From Cudoniella acicularis (taxonomy: Eukaryota; Ascomycota; Leotiomycetes; Helotiales; Helotiaceae): DNA of 29,268 nucleotides. Under the pieces are notes generated by a model. It was not told the DNA's origin. It ran no database searches and saw nothing but the letters and a program-made list of their open reading frames with translations. Positions 1 through 11,265 of the stretch are shown here, in pieces. Location: the NCBI GenBank assembly GCA_013054445.1, contig JAAMPI010000653.1:1-29268 (forward strand), in the 5' to 3' direction. Made by a program: the position numbers and the translations under genes. The first letter of the stretch is position 1; every line of letters begins with the position of its first letter.

Positions 1-1552
1 TTGCAAGCCTGCCAAACCTTCAAAGCTCAACCGTCAACGGAAGAGTGCAAAATGTATCCCTCCGATTCGCCCCTCTTCGGCCCTTTGGGGCACTACCAAT
101 TCCTCAGCCTTAAATTCTCAACCGTTTTCAGTTCTTCCTTAGAATGCAAACTAGAAGTGTTATGAGTCTTTCAACGTTTCTTCGGATCCCACATCATCCT
201 AGGTACGCGCGTATAAGAATCATATGCTGAGTGGCTGATACAAATTTCCTTGGCGATTCAAGTAGATTTGTTTCTTTGGTGGGATGAAGGGAAGTGGTGG
301 TTGAGCCGGTCAGAAGTAAGCCACCCCATGAGGATCATAGAATCTCATTCTAGTCGCTACCAAAAGGAAAGGGGCGAGCCGCCAGCCAGTCAAAAAAGCG
401 ATCGAAGTATATGGAGAAACTTCAATTCAAGGCGCTTGTTTTCTGAATGCCAATAAGACGGTCCGAAATTTTGTTTGATGTATTCTCGGCGGTGCCGCCC
501 TTTGGTCTAAGAATACAGCGGCGCGTTCCTCGAGTTCGGATGGTATGGACCACGGCCTCTGGCCTCCAAGGCAACAGAGTACGTTCTGTAGCAAGAGTGG
601 CGTCTCCAAGACCTAGATATTCGACGTCGCTAGGAGCTCGTTCCTTAGCCAGTGTGAGGCCTGGAAAGGCCAAGAGCGTGCTCAGTTGCTGTAGTGAGGT
701 TTTGCGACATGTGTCTCTCAGTGTCTGCAGTAGCAAGCTGCAGCCTTATGAGCTCGTGCGTGGACACTTTCGGGGGGGGTGGAGGGGGCGCGGTATTTAT
801 CGCAGTATCGCATTGCCGAAGATCCTTTAACAAGAGAGATGCAGCAAAAACTCCCAGCTCGAGGTCAAGCTTCAGATAGAACATGCCGTTGACTCGTGGT
901 CAGTGTCGAAGGCTGAAGTGTCGTTAACTCTGGTGATCATTTGCGACCTCAAAGCTAAGGCATACATTCGGAAGCGAAAGTCCTCGGTCCGGTAATCGTT
1001 TATTTTCTGAGTGCCGGGCTCACCGGGTTCTAGTCCATTTGAAGATAATAATGTTTCACAATAGCAAAATGACTCAGCTTCGGTGACTAGAAATTGCACA
1101 GATACTGAATTCAATGGAGAGCCTACATACTGAATATGTCTAAATCACTATCCTCCCATTGATATACTTTAACCTTTTAAATTTTAAATAACATATTCGG
1201 ATGTTCGTTTATCTTCGGCACTTAAAAAATGCCGGACCGAGTACAGCGGCTCGTGCCGGCCGCAATAGCGTTTCAGTGAGAGTCATCTTCGTCCGAAATT
1301 ATTATTCCCCCAATTATTTTTTTCATGGCACATCAAACTGTTTTCCCGCTTTCGCGACCATACTCATCGTAATTTACGATTTGATTTGCAAGACCCCGAA
1401 TACATATCTTCGCAACTCTCTTTCTTCTGCTTTGATGCGACGTTCCCCAGATTTGGCCTTCCTACAACCTGCGCGTGGCGCAGTCGCTCTAAAGTTCTCG
1501 TTTCAAATCACGAATCACGATAGGCTTATTTGGAAATACCAACGTCTAGAAG
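1..1552. other. Intergenic stretch, no convincing gene
   Basis: No reading frame here has recognisable domains. The longest open frames overlap one another on both strands around 420-880 and look like chance. A G-rich run lies near 771-793. The 513-bp frame starting at 1201 runs into the upstream region of the F-box/ankyrin gene and has no family resemblance, so I read the right part as promoter and 5' untranslated DNA. Confidence 0.5.
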
Positions 1553-1569
1553 TGAGTCAAATTGACTCA
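1553..1569. promoter_or_regulatory. Paired AP-1/Gcn4-type bZIP sites
   Basis: TGAGTCA (1553-1559) and TGACTCA (1563-1569) are separated by 3 bp and form a 17-bp inverted pair about 190 bp upstream of the F-box/ankyrin start. Each half is itself a perfect TGASTCA consensus, the site bound by fungal bZIP factors of the Gcn4/CpcA type; AP-1-like stress factors are an alternative. The sites are seen directly; use by a regulator is inferred. Confidence 0.5.
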
Positions 1570-1757
1570 TCCACCCTAGGTTTTGAAGACCAAAAGCATT
1601 TTTCAAATCACGGTCAATTAACCCAGGCCTTCAAGTCTCAGCTGCTCCTGCAACTCGGATTATTCTGTCTTTTTTTGAATTATTCCTCAATTCACAATTC
1701 TTTTTGGATTTGATCTCGGAGTCTTCGATACCACTCTCAACGCTATAGCAGGCCGCC

Positions 1758-3715
1758 ATGGCTTCCCATATAGAGTCCTTAGCCTCCGAGCTGCTAGATA
1801 TGATCGCCGTCTATCTGGATTTGGTTGAGATATCCCGCCTCCTGCAATGCAGCCGCAATCTCCATCGTCGCCTTGAACCAGTACTCTATGCCGATGGTAA
1901 TGCACTCAATGATGCTATGCTATGGGCTTGCAAGAACGGGAGTCTACGTACGATTCGGTTAGCAGTCTCTTATGGCGCGCGTGTAAGCCAGGTCATTGTC
2001 AGAAAAAGGGTACCCAAGAGCGACAGCTTGAAGTCATTTCAGCCTTTGACACTTCATTTGGCTGCTAAGAAAGGGCACGCAGACGCCTTTGCACTCCTCC
2101 TCGAACTCGGCGCTGGGATCACCGGCTCGGAAAGCGATTCCTCGCAATTCAAGGCGTGCCCTTTATGCGTAAATTTCAATACAGTTGGTTATGCAGACTC
2201 AAAATCATTACAGGCCCTCGTGCGACATCTCCGAGTCGGCTCAGTTGGGACCGAAGTCCTTCTTCGACACTTCCTCGCAGCCGGTCTAGGGCCTCAAATA
2301 CGAGAATTTGCCCGCCTTGATCCCACCCTAGACATTCCTGCTGCGGCCATCATTCACAATGGAGGGTCACTCGATTTGGTGAAAATTATTCTCGACGATG
2401 GAGCCCCTCTGAAGCAGCTCGCACGCATAGGAAAGCGAACCTTTATCTCACCTCTGTCTGCTGCTATCCTAGTTAATTCGACCCCTCTGGTCGACCTTAT
2501 GATCGCGCGAGGCGCGGACATCCATTGCACTGATGGCGCCTTTTTCACCAGTCGAAAGGCGGCCTATAACTTCAGCGAAACGGAAGACTTCCCTTACCCT
2601 TTCTGGAAACCACTTCATATCCCTATATTTGCAGCTGCGCAGGCAATGGCCAAGTATGGCGTTGCAATGATGCAAAGATGTCTCGATGAAGGGGCCGATA
2701 TCAACCGGCCGTCTCATCGAACTGGAGTAACCCGCCAACCTTTCAATCGTCAGTATAACTATACGCCTCTGTTATTTTATCTGGAATCGATCACATCATG
2801 GAGTCCTAAGGCAAAGCTCCGGCCTATAGTTGGGCTCGAATATCTCATGAGTCGGGGGGCAACGCTCGAGATGGCGGGGGAGAAGCCCTCGAACTACTTA
2901 CCTTATGTTTGCCTTGAAAGACCGTCACCTATCGAGATTCTTTTGGACAAATGGGGTCTGGAGCAGCTGGCGGACCCGGAATTTTTCGCAACCATTAAGT
3001 TCCTCCTCGAGAGCGGCGCAGCCAAACGCCACGCCAAAATTATCATGGACAAATACTTACGACGGCAAGTTTGGTCGCAGAGGTCTAAGAAGATGCCTGA
3101 TATACTGCCAGAGTGGAGGGCCTTTATAGATTTGCTTTGCAAGAATCAACCCACCACCAACTCCATTGATTCCCTTTTACGAGAAGTCATCCTCCAGCAA
3201 GGCGGAGATCTTAACCTCTTCGGGGACTTTGGACGCGCAACTATCGACTCTTTGCTCAAAGCGGGGGCAAACATTAATCACAAACCCGGCAGGCACATCC
3301 TCCATAAACTCTGCGAGTCCTCCAGCTCAGGCACATTTCACTACCTGAGCGAGTTTGTCCATGTATCTGCCAAACATAAACGCGAATTCAACATCTACAA
3401 ATGCTGGCATGTGCAACAACGGATACAATTCTTCAAGTATCTTCTCGAGAAAGGAGCCGACCCTCTTATGAGCTATGGAGGGCGTACAGCAATCAATATT
3501 TTGATGGAGAAGGCGGACATGTTTTCAGATGACGGAAAGAGGTATTTGTCGATTCTTGCTGGGGTTATGCAAGGCCAAGATACTGTGACCATTGTTGTCG
3601 ATGGGGTGCAGAATTGTCTCATACCAAGTTACGTTAGCAGCATACCTTGGAGACCCTCATGAGCGAGGGTTTGAAGCATCAGACGGGAAAGACGGTCTGG
3701 CCAAATCAGAACTGA
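1758..3715 (+). CDS. F-box and ankyrin-repeat protein
   Basis: The start at 1758 sits in a GCCGCC-ATGG context. The N-terminus (about residues 4-45, with LASELLDMIAVYL and LLQCSRNLHRRLEPVLY) matches a fungal F-box, which would bind Skp1 in an SCF ubiquitin ligase. Ankyrin-type units follow: LTLHLAAKKGHADAFALLLE near residue 100, then degenerate units ending in VKIILDDGA, VDLMIARGAD, RCLDEGADIN, KFLLESGA, DSLLKAGANIN and KYLLEKGADP. The continuous frame stops at 3660-3662. However, the bases just downstream, ending at the TGA at 3713-3715, read as a coding-like tail (LMSEGLKHQTGKTVWPNQN) in another frame. A short phase-0 intron with its acceptor at 3637 or 3640 would join them; the donor is weak (for example GTGACC at 3585), so the last exon is uncertain. 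Such proteins usually recruit substrates for ubiquitination; the target is unknown. Confidence 0.85.
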
Positions 3716-5446
3716 AGCGAATTTTGTGGGTAATGGAATTCATGTCGCTGATTGTAATTGAGGAGAAGCGAGAGGCATTCATGTCATCTTTCAAACCAAC
3801 GTGCAACTCCTCCCCCTTTTCAACGGTAAAGAAAGTCACGTGGCATCTTGCTTATCGCCAATCTACCAAATATCCCATATCCCACACCTTGACTCTTTCT
3901 CGTAAATCTTCTAACTCTGAAATCCAAACTTTAAAACTGATAAAATAGACACTTTTTGGGCGCTTTTCAATGCGGCATAGATCACGTGAGTCGACCCCCA
4001 TCAACACCGCAGTCAGTTGAGACATTGCGTTCCATTTTTCGTCGGTTTCCTTCACGTAGAAGCATCAAACTTGTTGGTACTCAACCTTGGAGGAGCAGAG
4101 ATGTCCCCAAAGTCCAAGCAGGAGGAGCACGTTCAAGTCTCAGTCTTAACGAAAATCGCCGTTACCGACTAGGTCTTACGGGTCGGAAATGACTTTCATG
4201 TCAACTCATCATCAACACGTGAATTTTAACGACATCTGAAAACATCAAACGTCGCTCGACATCAGGGGAAACAGTGTGACTTTATCCAGCTCTTGGACCT
4301 GGACACGTTGACCGCATAAAAGCAGTTGTATCAATAGTCGAGGCGTTATGGCCCCGCATCGCCAATATGATACAGCATCTCCTTAAGATCTACCTTCAAC
4401 CTTGAACGATCGATCCACGAATCCATGAATCCCTCGCCTTGTCAGGCGTTTCGACTCTCGCACTACTTCATCTGATTCGATGAGAGTTTCTTTGATTCAG
4501 GGGAAATTGATTTTGGTTCAACGGCAAAAAGCTTGTTTTTGCCCGTTTTGGTTAACCCGATAGTGTGGCGTGGAAAGGTGAAACAGACGTACTGTTCCTG
4601 CATCGAAAATTCGAAATCCGCAGACTTCACTTAGCGGTCGCAACGTCAAAACTCGTAGCTACTGGCTCGACAGCAACGCGCTCCTGGGTCCTGCCCCTAT
4701 TCGTGTGCATAGAAACATGCATAAAAGGGCGAAGCACTTCTTATTATATACATTGATACCGCACAGTAAACCTACTGCACCAATGTGCTTGACTCCTTTT
4801 CGCGTTCTCCACATCGGTAACCGGACGCTGGTGTCTATTTCAGAACACCATCAGCGGTCAGCCCAAGCCCCTCCCCACAAAATAACCTGGAAAAAAGACG
4901 GTGGCCCCCCGCGCCACGACGCCAGATGGCGAGATTAGCGTAAGGAACCGCTAAGGCGCCAGGGGCAGCCTTTTCACAGCCCCTTCCCGCCTATCAACAA
5001 CTTCTCTTCGTTCCCTCTCACATCTCACTGCGCCAGCGCTCAGTGCTGGGCATCCCACTTGCCAAGTCTCGACTAGAAACGGACGGCAATGTGACAGCAG
5101 CGATTATTCAGACGTTCCTAAACGTAGTGTTCCGCCGCCTCCCTACCTGCCATTGGTGACTTTGGTAGGGTTCACGCTGACAGCAGGGAAGCTGAAGCAT
5201 GGGGTTGCAGCCCCTGAAACCGAGCATTCGCTACCCTATTTTTTGCTCCGACTGGAGCTCGAGGTGTTCCATTCACATTCACATTCACATTGGCATTCAC
5301 TCCGCTATATTTTTTTCTTTTCCTCGTCGTCTCCGCCTGTCCTTCCTTTTCTATTCTTCTTTCGCTTTGACAAGACTTTCAATCATCGACACTCATTTCG
5401 TCTAATACTAATCCTACAGCAATACGCCTTTGATCTACGAAACATC
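3716..5446. other. Intergenic region / upstream region of the bestrophin gene
   Basis: No gene is supported. A CACGTG E-box-like palindrome lies at 3983-3988, and another CACGTG lies near 4216. A short ATTCAC tandem run (about 5270-5297) is followed by a pyrimidine-rich tract, usual for a fungal 5' untranslated leader, running to the ATG at 5447. Confidence 0.45.
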
Positions 5447-7072
5447 ATGGCAGACGACGCTGCTGTTGCTCCCACTGGCGGCGCGTCGACGGGTCTCGAT
5501 TCTGGTGATCACGATGCTTCACAAACTATGCCACACTTCCTGAGCCAGGCCTCGCGCAAATCGACTCTAACAAAATCCGCAATGGATGTAAACGCGGCGA
5601 GCTTTGGTGGGACCGACACGCCAATGACCTTCCCGCACCATCATACTCCCGAGCTATCGGACTATTTCGTACGCGTCTCGAGCTCAATGGCACATATTCA
5701 ATTTCTAACACATGAAGATAGGTCGGTCCTCGAGATCTCGAAAGCCACTCGAAACTTCCATATTTCATGCGAATGCATGGCAGTGTCCTGCCACGAATGC
5801 TCTTGCCATTGACGTTGATCGGAGCCTGGTCGACACTAATAACATGTCTTCACAACTTTGTCACTCCTCGTATGTCTCGAGTATTCCTCTTTTAGCACAC
5901 CTGCTTATGCTGTTACAGTCGTTGTATCCAACGTCCTCCTCACAGTTCTCGGTTTCGTGGTTGGTTTGGCTCTTTCTTTCCGCAGCAGTACCGCATACGA
6001 ACGTTACTCCGATGGTCGTAGAGCATGGTCTACCGTGTCCGTGCAATGCCGAAATCTGGGCCGAATGATCTGGATCTCGACAACCGAGAGAGAGGGACAG
6101 ACCGGCAAGGAAGATCTCCTCGGAAAGATCACTGCTATGAATTTGGTCGTGGCATTCGCTGTGTCTCTCAAGCATAAACTTCGATTCGAACCATTCGCCC
6201 ATTATCCCGATGTTGCAAGCTTAATTGGACATCTCGATACATATGCAAAGGCAGCATACAAGGAGGAGCATCTTCACCAACCCAAGAAGACTCCATGGAA
6301 GAGAGCTGGAGAGTACTTGGGGCTTACTATGGCGTATAGTAATCCTCGAAAGGAGTTGAAACGTTCAGACAAACCATTGGGAAATCTGCCACTGGAGGTT
6401 CTGACCTACTTGAACGCTTACATCGAGGAAGTAGTCAATAATCAGACTTTGAAGTCAGCTGTTGTTGCCGGCCAAATGTGTAAGTATCCTTGGATTAATA
6501 AATTGGCTAGGAGACTAACCTTAATAGTTACCGCACTCAGCGTTCTCACGGATGCTCAAGCTGCGAATGAGCGTGTTCTTGCCACTCCTTTGCCTATCGG
6601 TTACAACATCCTCATAAGCCAAATCGTCCTTCTCTACGTCTACCTTCTCCCTTTCCAATTAGTTTCGTCTCTTAACTGGATCACCATTCCCGGAACAATT
6701 GCAGCAGCCTACATCATTATCGGTCTTGCAGCTATTGGAAACGAGCTAGAAAATCCTTTCGGAGACGATGTGAACGATCTACCACTCGATCACTTCTGCG
6801 ACGAAATAAGTAAAGAAATCGACGTCATCATGAGCGTCAAGGCCCCAGTATTCAGCGATTTCATACGAGGACCAGATGGAGGCAGCAACCAGGTCTTGTG
6901 GCCTCTCAGCACAGGCGGATGCGATGAATGGTCCCGCAGAAGCGAGAGCGATATTCGATCTGCCCTGAGAGCCAAAGTGGTGGTTGGGCAATCCCGCGCG
7001 GTAGAAAGCATCAGCGAGAAGAGTGTCTCGCCTAGCGTTGTGAGAGAGAGGGTGCGAGTGTTGGGTGCTTGA
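5447..7072 (+). CDS. Bestrophin-like anion channel (fungal UPF0187 family)
   Basis: Four exons: 5447-5668, 5722-5869, 5919-6479 and 6528-7072. The introns are 53, 49 and 48 bp, with GTACGC, GTATGT and GTAAGT donors; the first and third carry clear CTAAC branch points. The spliced product is about 491 residues. Residues 1-70 are low complexity. GPRDLESHSKLPYFMRMHGS leads into a first membrane segment at about 99-121. A second segment (about 125-144) is followed by SFRSSTAYERYSDGR, a bestrophin-family hallmark. Two more hydrophobic stretches precede NELENPFGDDVNDLPLD (about 382-397), corresponding to the acidic cluster conserved in bestrophins. The family forms pentameric chloride or other anion channels in membranes. 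The tail after about residue 425 is Ser/Arg-rich and not conserved-looking. The third intron is a multiple of three and stop-free, so an unspliced model would wrongly add 16 residues. Confidence 0.92.
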
Positions 7073-9106
7073 GAATGGGATATACCTGCGACATTTAGCA
7101 CATTTGCGAGTTTTGTATTTACAGCGACCAGCGGTTTTGATATACACAAATGGGTACGGAAATTGTACATCTTTGTTAGGCGGGAGAAATTTTCAATCAT
7201 AGCGAGGCGTTCTTTTTTATTTTATTTACTTCAAAAAGAGCCAGCCTGTGGAGGCTCCACTATGCAACAAGCGATGGAATTTAATGTTTTTCAGACATAG
7301 TGCCACTTTAATTGATGCTGTGTGTGAATTTGAAGGGGGTAAGTGCGTTGGAATGATGAATTCCTTGGACTCGATTGATTGCAGACGAAAAACATCACTC
7401 CCAAGGAAGCAAAAGATCAAGACGGACGGGTCGTCCTCGGCAAAAGCCTCGGCCCGATCCGGCACTACGGATAGTTTCCGGAGAGCACCAGCAGTGAGTG
7501 TATCCTGGGACATGTCTCTCCTTGCCAGGTTTCATCTGGTAGATTCTTCATGATTCCACGAGTTGTAGAGATAATGTAGCCAGCTACACTTTCACGTCGG
7601 GAGTCGGTCAACTTGGAAGATTCTAGCAAAGCTAGATGGGCGTTAGGGGTACGGCTTGAAGCTTTCGAATGGGATACATACTACTTCATACAGGCCATAA
7701 TAAATGTTGAAAAGCACAGGCCAGTATTTAACTAGATATAGAAAAATGCCGCGACTTTTGGACAGGTGATTGGCTCTGGCCACCCTTGGAGACACGGCCA
7801 CAACCACCTTACATTTAACATTTATTACGCCCTGTGGGTGTCTCAAAATGTTGAAGTCATCGAATGATCAAAAAGCAAGGCTTATCAGTCCCTCATTTGT
7901 CCGCGCATAGATCGCACGAACCAACCATGAGTCTTCATTGTCCGTTTGAGAGAGGCGTGGCGGTGGCTGAAACATTTGATATTGGTATTGCGGGAGGAGG
8001 CAGGCAGTTAATTTGTCAAGTGATCATTATTTTCTGCAACGGAGGAGCAAACTTTTGAATTTTTTTTTGTGCCGGAGGCGTTGCTGACATTTCATCTCTC
8101 ACGAGTACAATAGCTTTTCAATTTTCGTCTGATTGATTCTTTCGTAATGTTTACCAACGGGACCCGAGAGGCACGAGTTATAACCCAACGAGCACTAGTA
8201 GTGATGGATGGGAAGCTTTCAATTGTTTGGTCAAGGGGGGTTGAGCTTGGTGATTTAGGTTCTTTTTGGAGATTTTATCCTGGGTTTCTGGTATGGCTTG
8301 CTGGCTGTCTGTGGTGAGGTATGTGGCCCGTAAGCTGTAGTTTGAGTCTTGACATTCCTCGAAAAGCTTTCCTTTCGCAACCCCCGACTCACCATTTGCG
8401 TTGCTTGAGAAGGGCTGCCCTGTGCTATCGGTTCGAGGAGTACTCCTACTAAGCACGATTGGTCTTCGCCCATGGGAAAGAATTCGGAGGTGCGGCCGAA
8501 ATTTTTTATTGTTATAACGGGAGCGGGCAGCTGTTCTATTCGTTTTGGGCGACAAGCAAACTTCGTTTTAGGCAACAGAAGTCTGAGGATTTCTCGATGA
8601 CCGGGGCACCTGCATCATGACTGCTCTTACTCATCATTTCAAGTGAAGGGCGCGGCTGAAACTTGATATTATGGTAGTGAGTAGTTAATTGCTTCCTTCG
8701 GGACGAGCAAACTTCAATTTTTCAGGTGTTGAGATGACCGGGTTCAATCCGCAGGAGATCTCACCAGTTGCAGTGTTTCTTGATTTTGCCACTTATGCTT
8801 AGAAAGGTGCTTTTCAACGTTTTGTCTACCGGTTTCAGCCAGTCCCATCGAAGATTAATAATGAGCGGGAAGCAACATGAAGCCCCTTTTCACCCACGTT
8901 CCAGATAATGCACGAATCGCCCATCTTAGTCTCGACTCGATCAGACAAACGACTTGGAGCCGGTCCATTAGTCGAGAGACTTCGATTTCAATGACCGATT
9001 TCTTTGCCTTCCATCGCGATGAATTTCAAAATACTACAAAGCCAAAGACCTTCTCCAGGCATTTCGAATTTACCACAAACCCTTTGGTCTTCCAACCATA
9101 CTCGAA
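7073..9106. other. Intergenic stretch with degenerate short repeats
   Basis: No gene is supported; open frames here are short and overlapping. A motif of the form AGCAAACTT followed by a T-rich run occurs near 8047, 8554 and 8706. Around two copies the context is also similar: GCGGCTGAAAC ... TTGATATT near 7960-7990 and 8652-8671, and GATGACCGGG near 8597 and 8733. This looks like an old, decayed duplication. Confidence 0.35.
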
Positions 9107-10267
9107 ATGGCATCCTTTTCTTGGATAATGGGTAGCCTGCTCATCGCTTATCTTACCTACGCATATTTGCATCCTCGCACTCATGGACAACACGACGTCG
9201 GCCCTAGAGTGATAAATGACCAGGAAGTCGCAAGAGCTCTTCTCACTCGGTCTGATCTACGAAGCAGATCGGGTCCAAACCGAAGACTCAAAACCACCTT
9301 CGGTATTGATAATGCGTTTACGACATCAGACTGGGATCGCTACAAGGATTTTCTTTCAGACGTCAAATACAGATTGAGGATGAGCGACTCGGACTGGCAA
9401 CGTTGTTCTGGAACTGCCGCAAATTATCTGGGCCAACTCACAGCCAAAATTGAAAAGTCCAAAGCCTCATCTCTTGAAAGCTTGGTTCAGATCTTCGTTT
9501 TTCAAACGGTCCTAAACAAATTCTTCTCCCACATTCAGAATCCTTCCGAGAAAGAAATCGAAATCATAACCTCAACAATCAACACACTCTGGGTGGCTTC
9601 AAAATCATGCAACAACGCAGACAAGCCCAAATGGCTCCCTATGAAGGAAGCCCTTCTTTCCAAGCTCGCTGGCGTCTTCAAAACTCCTACCCTCAACCGC
9701 GAAGGCGACATTCACAATCCGCTAAACATCATCCTCCCAGCCTATGAGACACTTTGGCGTGTTGTCCTCCGCTGTTTTCTTGAAGTTCGCTTCCGAGCAC
9801 CCACAGCCATTGGCACGCATTCGCAAGAAATCCTGCAAAGATTCGCCAAAGATCCGACCAAAGAAAATTTCGAAGACCGGTCACTTTCCGAACTCGAAGT
9901 ATCCGTCAAGGATGTGGTGAACGAAGCACTGCGACTCTATCCTCCGACACGAAGAATATACAGACAAGACGGCGCCAGGACGCTCTGTAAAGTCGACATC
10001 GAAGCGATGCAACGGGATGAGACGCACTGGGGACCCGATTCCACCGTCTTCAATCCTGGTAGAATGAAGCACAAGAGCGAGGAAGCGGTGTGGATGCCTT
10101 TTGGGAAGTGGAGATTCAGCTGTCCGGCCGAGAGTGTTTTTGCGCCGATGATGATTGGGATTCTTGTTGGTGTTTTGGTGAATGGAATCGATGAGCGGTT
10201 TGAGTTGGTGGGTGAACGGGGCGCGTCGGTTGTGATTGGGGGTTGGAGAGGGGCGTTGTCCGCTTGA
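9107..10267 (+). CDS. Short divergent cytochrome P450
   Basis: Single-exon frame of 386 residues, against roughly 500 for usual fungal P450s. Residues 6-21 are a hydrophobic N-terminal anchor. FGIDNAFTTSDWDRYKDF (65-82) resembles the P450 C-helix approach. An I-helix-like ILPAYETLWR (209-218) keeps the E-T pair but has Tyr where Gly is usual. The K-helix ExxR is clear in NEALRLYPPTRR (272-283; E273, R276). FNPGRM (315-320) stands for the PERF region. The haem loop is PFGKWRFSCPAE with ligand Cys339, but the usual FGxGxRxCxG is altered: Trp at the third glycine position, Phe for the Arg, Ala for the last Gly. Much of the region between the anchor and the I-helix is shortened. It is probably a haem-thiolate monooxygenase by descent; activity and substrate cannot be told. 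Confidence 0.85.
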   Translation: MASFSWIMGSLLIAYLTYAYLHPRTHGQHDVGPRVINDQEVARALLTRSDLRSRSGPNRRLKTTFGIDNAFTTSDWDRYKDFLSDVKYRLRMSDSDWQRCSGTAANYLGQLTAKIEKSKASSLESLVQIFVFQTVLNKFFSHIQNPSEKEIEIITSTINTLWVASKSCNNADKPKWLPMKEALLSKLAGVFKTPTLNREGDIHNPLNIILPAYETLWRVVLRCFLEVRFRAPTAIGTHSQEILQRFAKDPTKENFEDRSLSELEVSVKDVVNEALRLYPPTRRIYRQDGARTLCKVDIEAMQRDETHWGPDSTVFNPGRMKHKSEEAVWMPFGKWRFSCPAESVFAPMMIGILVGVLVNGIDERFELVGERGASVVIGGWRGALSA

Positions 10268-11153
10268 GAATGGGAGGGAGGGGTGTGGTGGGTTTGAGTT
10301 GAAGAGGAGGAGGTAGGTTCGGAGTTGGTTGGTTGATTGGTTGGCTGATATCAGATAAGTGGGTGGGATAGGGAGGTGAAGTGTGTGAATCTGAATTGAA
10401 TGTTCTGAAATGTTGTTACGACTCCCAACTCACGATGAGATTTATAAATCACGTAATTATTTAAACCGAATTCCTAGTCTATCTAGATATGCTGGATGTT
10501 AAGATCCATGACCGGAATAGAAGACTATTCCAAATTTCTAACCTCGTTAAAAAGGATCTGGTCACAACAAGTTATGGAGACCCTTTGGGCATGTTGGTGG
10601 GCCACCTACTTTTCGATCAGAATCCCCAAAACCTTCCTATTCAGGAAGTGTTTGAGTTGAGGCCTCAGGCTAACTTGAAGTATAATATAATATTTCATGA
10701 AATTATGATTAGATTATAATTCATTTCTTTTTTTTTTTTTAAAAAAAAAAGGAATAAACTAATAAAATAGATGTATTCTTTCTAATATGGTTAGAAAAAA
10801 CCCCCCCAAAAATAGGTTATTAATAAAGTTATAATCTTTAAAAGATTTTAATGTTCTTGTACCTAAATAACTTAGCCTAAGGGGCATGATTTTATTATAC
10901 GACATTTCGGACTCGGAGTGAATATTATTCCGTGATCTATTTACAGGGCTTGTATGGATAGAATAGGGATTATATATGGGTTTACGACTCAGGACGAGTT
11001 GTAAGAGGCTCCACGAATTCTCTCGGAGCCTGTGTTTATGTAAGATTGAGTTCAGTGTGACCTTACTACTACACCGTGCCGCGTGCGTACATTAGCTCGT
11101 GCTCTCCTACCAGGGAATTATCTACTCAGCGATATCCATTCTTTCTTTCAATC
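10268..11153. other. Intergenic, TA-rich from about 10440
   Basis: G-rich 3' flank of the P450 gene, then TA-rich DNA from 10440 to about 10980. It contains a T run followed by an A run (about 10728-10750) that could fold as a hairpin. A 76-codon frame at 10489-10719 has no recognisable feature and I do not call it. The right end leads into the acetyltransferase gene. Confidence 0.4.
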
Positions 11154-11202
11154 AAATCTCAAATCTCAAATCTCAAATCTCAAGTCTCAAGTCTCAAGTC
11201 TC
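11154..11202. repeat. Heptanucleotide tandem repeat
   Basis: Seven head-to-tail 7-bp units: four AAATCTC followed by three AAGTCTC, with a block-wise A/G change. It lies 64 bp upstream of the acetyltransferase start, probably in its 5' leader. Confidence 0.85.
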
Positions 11203-11265
11203 ACAACTCTTCCTCTCTCTCTTCTAACCCCCACCAATCTTACCATCCTTACTATCATCATCACC

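Noticed and set aside
422..884. Several overlapping open frames on both strands
   Set aside because: Mutually overlapping, no homologous-looking motif, no intron logic linking them.
1476..1512. tRNA-like A-box (TGGCGCAGTCG) followed by a B-box-like GTTTCAAATC
   Set aside because: Only about 12 bases separate the two boxes, too few for an anticodon arm, and no acceptor stem pairs.
1201..1713. 170-codon open frame upstream of the F-box/ankyrin gene
   Set aside because: No domain, ordinary upstream composition, and it contains the paired bZIP sites; best read as promoter and leader.
8178..8575. Minus-strand frames of 106 and 125 codons
   Set aside because: Low-complexity Lys/Ser/Gln composition, overlap each other, cover the decayed repeat region.
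10489..10719. 76-codon frame in TA-rich DNA
   Set aside because: No recognisable feature and TA-rich end; not enough to call a gene.
11154..11202. CRISPR-like array
   Set aside because: Units are 7-bp head-to-tail without spacers, in a eukaryotic genome: a microsatellite.
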